DNA from: Streptomyces griseoincarnatus
Lineage (GTDB): Bacteria; Actinomycetota; Actinomycetes; Streptomycetales; Streptomycetaceae
Length of the DNA stretch: 64,000 nucleotides
Reading direction: 5' to 3'
NCBI GenBank assembly: GCA_014649575.1
Contig: BMTH01000011.1
Span: forward strand, 1-64,000
In this document: positions 58,922-64,000 of the stretch, in pieces
How the letters are laid out: each line of letters starts with the position of its first letter
Numbering within the stretch: position 1 is the first letter of the stretch
Program-made: the position numbers and the translations under genes
The notes under the pieces: generated by a model
What the model saw: the letters and a program-made list of their open reading frames with translations, nothing else
Database searches by the model: none
What the model was told of the DNA's origin: nothing

Positions 58922-59758
58922 TCAGATGCCGACCTTGATGCGCGAGAAGCGCTTCAGGGTGACACCGGCCTCGTCCAGCACCTTCTGGACGGACTTCTTG
59001 TTGTCGAGCGCGTACGGCTGGCCGAGCAGCGTGGCGTCCTTGAAGAAGCCGTTGAGACGACCCTCGACGATCTTGCCGATCGCGGCCTCGGGCTTGCCCT
59101 CGGCGCGGGTGGTCTCCTCGGCGATGCGACGCTCGGACTCGACGACCTCGGCCGGCACGTCCTCCTTGGAGAGGTACTTCGGCGCGAAGGCGGCGATGTG
59201 CTGGGCGACGCCCTTGGCGATCTCGGCGTTCGGCTTGTCCAGCTCGACGAGCACACCGATCTGCGGGGGCAGGTCGGGCATCGTGCGGTGCATGTACGCC
59301 GTCACGTAGCCGTCGGCGAACTGCGCGAAGCGGTCCAGCACGATCTTCTCGCCGAGGTTGGCGTTGGCCTCGTCCACGAACGCCTGGACGGTCTTGCCGG
59401 CCTCGATCTCGGAGGCGAGCAGGGCCTCGATGTCGGCCGGCGAGGTCTTGGCGACGTGCTCGGCGATCGCGGTGGCGACGGCCTGGAACTTCTCGCCCTT
59501 GGCGACGAAGTCCGTCTCGCACTTCAGCTCGACGATGACACCGGAGGAGTTGTCGTCGGCGATGACCGAGACCACGGCGCCGTTCTCGGCGGAGCGGCCC
59601 TCGCGCTTGGCGACGCCCTTCTGGCCCTTGATGCGGAGCGCCTCGACGGCCTTGTCGACGTTGCCGTCGGCCTCGTCCAGCGCCTTCTTGCAGTCCATCA
59701 TGCCGGCGCCGGTGAGCTCCCGGAGCTTCTTGACGTCGGCGGCGGTGTAGTTCGCCAT
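58922..59758 (-). CDS. tsf: Elongation factor Ts
   Basis: The guanine-nucleotide exchange factor for EF-Tu, 278 residues. The N-terminal UBA-like domain (YTAADVKKLRELTGAGMMDCKKAL) and the TDFVAKGEKF segment that contacts EF-Tu are present. The dimer domain follows (LDRFAQFADGYVTAYMH). It is downstream of rpsB across a hairpin. A GAAGCGCTTC near its 3' end resembles the LacI operator by chance of codon use. Confidence 0.95.
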   Translation of the reverse strand: MANYTAADVKKLRELTGAGMMDCKKALDEADGNVDKAVEALRIKGQKGVAKREGRSAENGAVVSVIADDNSSGVIVELKCETDFVAKGEKFQAVATAIAEHVAKTSPADIEALLASEIEAGKTVQAFVDEANANLGEKIVLDRFAQFADGYVTAYMHRTMPDLPPQIGVLVELDKPNAEIAKGVAQHIAAFAPKYLSKEDVPAEVVESERRIAEETTRAEGKPEAAIGKIVEGRLNGFFKDATLLGQPYALDNKKSVQKVLDEAGVTLKRFSRIKVGI

Positions 59759-59855
59759 GAGTCTGTGAATCTTTCTCGAAGTCTGGAGGTTCGAAGATCG
59801 GCGGGGCGGGACCGCTTCGTGGGCAGGTCCCGGGCCACCGCCGGTCTACGGGTGA

Positions 59856-59892
59856 ACGGCGGGAGCGGACGTCATGTCACCGCTCCCGCCGT
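59856..59892 (-). terminator. Attenuator-type hairpin between rpsB and tsf
   Basis: A perfect 13-bp stem (59856-59868 with 59880-59892, 11-nt loop) lies 20 bp after the rpsB stop. It probably sets the ratio of rpsB to tsf mRNA. Confidence 0.65.
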
Positions 59893-59912
59893 CATCGGCT
59901 CTGACGGAGCGG

Positions 59913-60827
59913 TCAGGCCTGCTCGGCCTTGGTCTCGGCCTGCGGGGCCTCGGCGGCGGGCGCCTCGGCCGGCTTCTCGCCCTCGGCGGCGGCCGGAGTG
60001 GCCTCCTCCGCCTTCTTCTCGCCCTCGGCGGCGGCCGGAGCGGCCTCCTCGGCCTTCTTCTCGCCCTCGAGCAGGTCGCGCTCCCACTCGGCCAGCGGCT
60101 CGCCGGCGGCCTTCTCGCCCTTGCCCTCGGCACCACCGCTGCGGGCGATGAGGCCCTCGGCGACGGCGTCGGCGATCACACGGGTGAGCAGGGTGACGGA
60201 GCGGATCGCGTCGTCGTTGCCCGGGATCTTGTAGTCGACCTCGTCGGGGTCGCAGTTGGTGTCGAGGATGGCGACGACCGGGATGTTGAGCTTCCGGGCC
60301 TCGCCGACCGCGATGTGCTCCTTCTTGGTGTCCACGATCCAGACGGCGCTGGGCACCTTCTGCATCTCGCGGATACCGCCGAGGGTCTTCTCGAGCTTCG
60401 CCTTCTCGCGGGAGAGGACCAGCAGCTCCTTCTTGGTGAGGCCGGAGGCGGCCACGTCCTCGAAGTCGATCTGCTCGAGCTCCTTGAGGCGCTGCAGACG
60501 CTTGTAGACGGTCGAGAAGTTGGTGAGCATGCCGCCCAGCCAGCGCTGGTTGACGTAGGGCATGCCGACGCGGGTGGCCTGCTCGGCGATGGCCTCCTGC
60601 GCCTGCTTCTTCGTGCCGACGAACATGACCGTGCCGCCGTGGGCAACGGTCTCCTTGACGAACTCGTAGGCGCGGTCGATGTACGACAGCGACTGGAGCA
60701 GGTCGATGATGTAGATGCCGTTGCGCTCCGTGAAGATGAAGCGCTTCATCTTCGGGTTCCAACGACGGGTCTGGTGACCGAAGTGGACGCCGCTCTCCAG
60801 CAGCTCCCGCATCGTGACGACGGCCAT
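59913..60827 (-). CDS. rpsB: Ribosomal protein S2 with acidic Ala/Glu/Lys tail
   Basis: A 30S subunit protein of 304 residues. The first 230 are normal S2 (VTMRELLESGVHFGHQTRRW, NQRWLGGMLTNF, SGGAEGKGEKA). A tail of about 60 residues repeats a 14-residue unit of the type EGEKKAEEAAPAAA, encoded by a 42-bp direct repeat (59974-60015, 60016-60057 and a partial third unit). Such tails are known in actinobacterial S2, length varying. The start at 60827 (MAVVTMRE) has AAGGAGATA upstream. It diverges from the M23-like gene. Confidence 0.95.
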   Translation of the reverse strand: MAVVTMRELLESGVHFGHQTRRWNPKMKRFIFTERNGIYIIDLLQSLSYIDRAYEFVKETVAHGGTVMFVGTKKQAQEAIAEQATRVGMPYVNQRWLGGMLTNFSTVYKRLQRLKELEQIDFEDVAASGLTKKELLVLSREKAKLEKTLGGIREMQKVPSAVWIVDTKKEHIAVGEARKLNIPVVAILDTNCDPDEVDYKIPGNDDAIRSVTLLTRVIADAVAEGLIARSGGAEGKGEKAAGEPLAEWERDLLEGEKKAEEAAPAAAEGEKKAEEATPAAAEGEKPAEAPAAEAPQAETKAEQA

Positions 60828-61144
60828 GGCCGTATCTCCTTGAATTTCTCGGTTGTGCCGCGGGTGCCGGACGGCTCCCGCGCCTGACGCCCACGACGCG
60901 CCGTGCCACGAAGGACCGAGGGGCGCTGACACCGGGCCACGGCCGTGACCGGTCCCGATGTCGGGGCGTGCGAAGTCGACCCGGTGGCCCGGGTCGCCAC
61001 CAGAAGTGTACGGGACCCGGAGGGCGCCGGGTGACGCCGTTGTCCACAACCCGGCCGTCCGTCCACAGGTCCCGGCGGAGATCACGTCCCCGGGAGACGC
61101 TTCCGCCATGCGACGACTGGGACGGAGCGAGGGACGTGGGTGGC

Positions 61145-61807
61145 GTGAAGTGGCGTGAAGCGAGTGGCGGGGGCGGGCCGGGCAGGTGGATCCGGGGGTG
61201 CGTGCAGCTGGTGCTGGTGGTGGCCCTGACCGTGGCGGCGCTGCTGGCGCCGCCGGCGTCACGACTGTTCGCGGCGGGCGCGACCGCGCCGCCGGAGGCC
61301 GTTGCGGGGGCCGTCACGGGGGCGCGCCCCGCCGCGGACGACGACACCGTCCCGGCCGTCGGCCGTACGTGGCCGGTGGGAGTACGTCCGCGGGTCCCGC
61401 GCGGCTGGGAACCGCCGGCGACCGTCTACGGGCCCGGGCACCGGGGTGTCGATCTCGCCGCGGCGCCGGGGACGCCGGTACGGGCGGTGGCGGACGGCCG
61501 GGTGTCGTTCGCGGGCCGGGTGGCGGGGAAGGGCGTCGTGTCGGTGGAGCTGGCAGGCACCGGGGACCCGCCGCTGCGCACGACCTACGAACCCGTCCGC
61601 GCCTCGGTGCGGCAGGGCGCGGAAGTCACGGCGGGCGAGGTGATCGGCACGGTGGAGGCGGGCGGCTCGCACTGCACGGCGCCCTGCGTCCACTGGGGTC
61701 TGCTGCGAGGCGGGACCTACCTGGACCCGCTCTCCCTGCTGCCCCCGTGGCTGCTTCACCGGGGTCCGTCCCGGCTCCTGCCGGTGCTCGGTGTGCCGTT
61801 GCCCTGA
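61145..61807 (+). CDS. M23-like (LytM fold) secreted or membrane-anchored protein
   Basis: A protein of 220 residues. One hydrophobic segment (VQLVLVVALTVAALLAPPA) serves as signal or anchor. The LytM domain starts about residue 90: GHRGVDLAA holds H99 and D103, the first zinc ligands, and CVHWGLLRGG holds H183, the third. The usual HxH reads C181-V-H183, so the catalytic first His is replaced by Cys. It may bind zinc but cleave peptidoglycan poorly, or use Cys instead. Start at GTG 61145; a GTG at 61136 is also possible. Confidence 0.8.
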   Translation: MKWREASGGGGPGRWIRGCVQLVLVVALTVAALLAPPASRLFAAGATAPPEAVAGAVTGARPAADDDTVPAVGRTWPVGVRPRVPRGWEPPATVYGPGHRGVDLAAAPGTPVRAVADGRVSFAGRVAGKGVVSVELAGTGDPPLRTTYEPVRASVRQGAEVTAGEVIGTVEAGGSHCTAPCVHWGLLRGGTYLDPLSLLPPWLLHRGPSRLLPVLGVPLP

Positions 61808-61843
61808 GAGGACCGGGACGGACCGGGACGCCCGGGCGGTGCT

Positions 61844-62434
61844 TCAGCCCCGGACGCCGTGGAGGGCCAGGGAGACCGCCGCCCGGACGATCACGTCGGG
61901 ATGCTCGGCCGCCCCCAGCTCGATGCGGCGCACCGCGGCGTCGACCACTCCCTGGAGCAGCATGGCGGTGAGGCGCGGCTCGGCGTGCCCCAGTTCGGCG
62001 AGCGCTTCGACGATCATCGCGACGAGCCCGCCGTGGGCCGCGCGGATCTTCTCCCGGGCCCCGGCGTCGAGTTCGCTCGCGGAGATGGCGACGACCGCGC
62101 GGTGCCGTCGGTCCCCCACCAGTTCGAGCTGCTTGCGGACGTACGCCTCGATCTTGCCCTCGGGGCCCTCGGCGTCCGCCATCGCCGCCTCGACCTCGGC
62201 CGCCCAGACGGGGAAGTCGGCCTCGCACAGCTCCTCGACGACGGCCGCCCGCGAGCGGAAGTACTCGTACACGGACGACCGGGCGAGGCCCGTGCGCTCT
62301 GCGAGGGCCGGGAAGGTCAGCGCCTCCGTACCGCCCTCGGAGAGCAGGGAGCGTGCCGCGTCCAGCAGGGCGGCTCGCTGCATCGACCGGTGCTCGGCCA
62401 CGGAGGCCGCTCGAATCCTTGGCACGTCGTCCAC
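61844..62434 (-). CDS. TetR-family transcriptional regulator
   Basis: A regulator of 196 residues. The helix-turn-helix lies at about 20-65 (ALLDAARSLLSEGGTEALTF, LAERTGLARSSVYEYFRSRA). The C-terminal ligand/dimer domain ends in HGVRG. GTG start at 62434. Its target is not obvious: it follows whiG on the same strand and faces the M23-like gene. No palindrome matching the TetR class was recognised in its short leader. Confidence 0.85.
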   Translation of the reverse strand: MDDVPRIRAASVAEHRSMQRAALLDAARSLLSEGGTEALTFPALAERTGLARSSVYEYFRSRAAVVEELCEADFPVWAAEVEAAMADAEGPEGKIEAYVRKQLELVGDRRHRAVVAISASELDAGAREKIRAAHGGLVAMIVEALAELGHAEPRLTAMLLQGVVDAAVRRIELGAAEHPDVIVRAAVSLALHGVRG

Positions 62435-62501
62435 TTTACGGACGCCCTGCCCACCGCGGCCAGGGGTTCGGCCGGCCGGTCACTCCGGACGCCGCCGGAG
62501 G

Positions 62502-63344
62502 TCAGCGGCCGAAACTGGCCAGCTTGGCGCGCAGCTGGAGCACCGACTTGGTGTGGATCTGGCTCACACGGCTCTCGGTGACGCCGAGCACGTTGCCGAT
62601 CTCGGCCAGGGTCAGGCCCTCGTAGTAGTACAGCGTGACCACGGTCTTCTCGCGCTCGGGCAGGGTGTTGATGGCCCGCGCCAGGAAGCGGCGCAGCTCC
62701 CGGTCCTCGGCGACCTCCACCGGGTTGTCGGCGGCGGTGTCCTCCAGGGTGTCCATGAAGCTGAGCTGGTCGCCGCCGTCACCGCCGACGTGCAGCAGCT
62801 CCTCCAGGGCGACGACGTTGGCGAGGGAGAGCTGGCTGAACACCGCGTGCAGCTCGCCGACGGTGATGCCCATCTCGCCGGCGACCTCGTTCTCCGTCGG
62901 GGTGCGCCGCAGCCGCGCCTCGAGGGTGGCGTAGGCACGTTCCACGTTGCGCGCCTTCTGCCGCACGGAGCGGGGGATCCAGTCCAGCGCCCGCAGCTCG
63001 TCGATCATCGCGCCGCGGATCCGGGTGATCGCGTACGTCTCGAACTTGATCTCGCGGTCGACGTCGAACTTCTCGATCGCGTCGATCAGCCCGAAGACCC
63101 CGGAGGAGACGAAGTCCGCCTGTTCGACGTTGGGCGGCAGCCCCACGCTGACCCGGCCGGCGACGTACTTCACCAGCGGTGAGTAGTGCAGGATCAGCTG
63201 CTCCCGCAGACGTTCGTCCCCCGTCGCCTTGTACGACCGCCACAGCTCGTCGAGCGTCGAGGGAGCGGGCGGCCGCACGCTGCCACCGTCGCGGGCGGCT
63301 GGGGGGATCGCCGCCCGGTCGGACCCGGAGGTGTGCTGGGGCAT
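62502..63344 (-). CDS. whiG: WhiG, sporulation sigma factor (FliA class)
   Basis: An RNA polymerase sigma factor of 280 residues directing the aerial-hypha-to-spore programme. Region 2 (ILHYSPLVKYVAGRVSVGLP, FETYAITRIRGAMIDELRAL), region 3 (ARLRRTPTENEVAGEMGI) and region 4 (LPEREKTVVTLYYYEGLTLA, ESRVSQIHTKSVLQLR) are intact. It begins MPQHTSGSDRAAIPPAARDG, which agrees with S. coelicolor WhiG from memory. It lies between dprA and a TetR gene. Confidence 0.96.
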   Translation of the reverse strand: MPQHTSGSDRAAIPPAARDGGSVRPPAPSTLDELWRSYKATGDERLREQLILHYSPLVKYVAGRVSVGLPPNVEQADFVSSGVFGLIDAIEKFDVDREIKFETYAITRIRGAMIDELRALDWIPRSVRQKARNVERAYATLEARLRRTPTENEVAGEMGITVGELHAVFSQLSLANVVALEELLHVGGDGGDQLSFMDTLEDTAADNPVEVAEDRELRRFLARAINTLPEREKTVVTLYYYEGLTLAEIGNVLGVTESRVSQIHTKSVLQLRAKLASFGR

Positions 63345-63630
63345 TCGTCGCCTAGTGCCGTTCTGCCGTGGGCTGGTACTGCCTGGGTGCGTCGTCTGTC
63401 CGATGTCTGTTCTCGTGCCCGTTCTGGGCCGTCCGTGTCTGGGTCCTCGTGAGCGTAGCGTGACTGTGGCGTCGCGGTGTGCGAAGAACGAGGGCCGGGC
63501 CGTGCGCAGATACGTTCCGGGGGCCGCCCCGCCGGGGCACACCCGTCGCTCTGAGTGATCACCCGGATACCCCAACTGACGTATTCTCCAGGGCGTGTCG
63601 GGGTTCCCCCGGACGGCCGAACACGCTGCG

Positions 63631-64000
63631 TCAGCGGACATCGGCGCCGCCCCGGACCGAGAGCGTCGCCTGGCGCGTCAACTTCCAGCGATCGCCGTGT
63701 CGTTCGACGTAACCAAGTGCTCGGAGTTCGTACAGTTTCGCGATCGCGTCGTCCGGGGTCGTCTGCGCCGTGCGGGCGATGTCGTCCGGGCGTGCCGCCC
63801 TGCGGGCCGGCAGCGCGGCGAGGACCTGGCGTACCGCCGGGTCCAGCAGGTCGCGGGGCAGGACGGGTCCCCTGCGCTCGGGGGCGAGCTCGCCCATGTC
63901 GCCGACCAGTTCGACGATCTCGTCGGCGGCGGTGACGAGGACGGCGTCCTGCCGCAGCAGTTCGTGCACGCCGGCGGAGAGGCCGCTGGTGGCCGGGCCC
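63631..64000 (-). CDS. dprA: DprA/Smf family protein, C-terminal fragment
   Basis: The last 122 codons of a gene entering from the right edge. The opening GPATSGLSAGVHELLRQDA is the end of the Rossmann-like DprA domain (the family reads PGP...S.G.H.LL..GA). The rest is a winged-helix C-terminus (PDDAIAKLYELRALGYVERHG). DprA loads RecA on single-stranded DNA in transformation. In Streptomyces, which are not known to be naturally competent, its role is unclear. It is upstream of whiG on the same strand, with 286 bp between them that show nothing definite. Confidence 0.85.
   Translation of the reverse strand, partial: GPATSGLSAGVHELLRQDAVLVTAADEIVELVGDMGELAPERRGPVLPRDLLDPAVRQVLAALPARRAARPDDIARTAQTTPDDAIAKLYELRALGYVERHGDRWKLTRQATLSVRGGADVR

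Noticed and set aside
58946..58955. GAAGCGCTTC in tsf, matching the LacI operator core
   Set aside because: It lies inside coding sequence specifying conserved EF-Ts residues, lacks the outer TC/GA arms of the 14-mer, and tsf has no link to sugar use.
60738..60747. GAAGCGCTTC in rpsB
   Set aside because: It encodes the conserved MKRFIF segment of ribosomal protein S2 and the outer arms do not match. It is coincidental.

Overview
The window is chromosomal DNA from a Streptomyces. It is very GC-rich, uses GTG and TTG starts often, has lipoproteins with twin-arginine leaders, and carries the developmental sigma factor gene whiG next to dprA. Read from right to left, the core gene order (dprA-whiG-tetR-M23 peptidase-rpsB-tsf-pyrH-frr-cdsA ... 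rlmN ... gabT ... dxr-rseP-ispG) is, from memory, that of the S. coelicolor SCO562x-SCO569x region. No tRNA, rRNA, CRISPR array, transposase or integrase was seen.

Layout. (1) 1-4947: the isoprenoid genes ispG (partial) and dxr with an RseP-type site-2 protease, then an acyl-CoA dehydrogenase. (2) 5098-18352: a sugar-utilisation island. It has a LacI-family repressor, a secreted GH12 endoglucanase/xyloglucanase, cytoplasmic GH95, GH42 and GH3 enzymes, and an Lpl-type ABC importer (lipoprotein plus two permeases). The same 14-bp palindrome lies once or twice in front of lacI and twice in the divergent solute-binding-protein/GH3 promoter region, which defines a compact predicted regulon. The enzyme set suggests a branched, galactosylated and possibly fucosylated beta-glucan such as xyloglucan. 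(3) 18377-25541: a GABA/aldehyde block with an aldehyde dehydrogenase, a PucR-type regulator, a membrane P-loop ATPase and gabT. (4) 25543-28433: 12-bp tandem repeats, a candidate structured RNA, a PAP2 phosphatase, and a GH18 chitinase with a DasR-type site. (5) 28481-35670: a polyamine import and oxidation operon (aldehyde dehydrogenase, PotD, PotA, PotB, PotC, FAD-dependent amine oxidase). (6) 35891-40802: a NADAR protein, a 179-bp tandem duplication containing a dispersed Streptomyces repeat, a DUF4190-like protein, an aminodeoxyfutalosine-deaminase-like enzyme, a glycerophosphodiesterase, a frameshifted HXXEE gene and a small membrane protein. (7) 40916-44454: a third aldehyde dehydrogenase divergent from an Lrp/AsnC regulator and an omega-aminotransferase. 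(8) 44698-49123: a MacB/FtsX-like ABC pair, a VOC protein, a sortase-type LAETG surface protein and a DinB/MDMPI-type protein. (9) 49148-53331: a thiamine ABC transporter under a TPP riboswitch, whose ATPase carries a hexapeptide-repeat N-terminus. (10) 53355-64000: rlmN, an archaeal/eukaryotic-type prolyl-tRNA synthetase, cdsA, frr, pyrH, tsf, rpsB, an M23-like protein, a TetR regulator, whiG and the 3' end of dprA.

How the genes work together. The polyamine operon, gabT, the omega-aminotransferase and the aldehyde dehydrogenases form a plausible route from imported polyamine through aminoaldehyde and GABA to succinate semialdehyde and succinate. The sugar island combines extracellular depolymerisation, oligosaccharide import and intracellular trimming. 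The right-hand third is mostly translation and envelope housekeeping.

The most interesting items are the LacI operator set with its glycoside hydrolase island, a GH3 enzyme with an inserted beta-trefoil-like segment, an extra prolyl-tRNA synthetase of the non-bacterial class, the repeat-bearing ThiQ-like ATPase, the structured intergenic region after gabT, and the 179-bp duplication with mutually exclusive hairpins.
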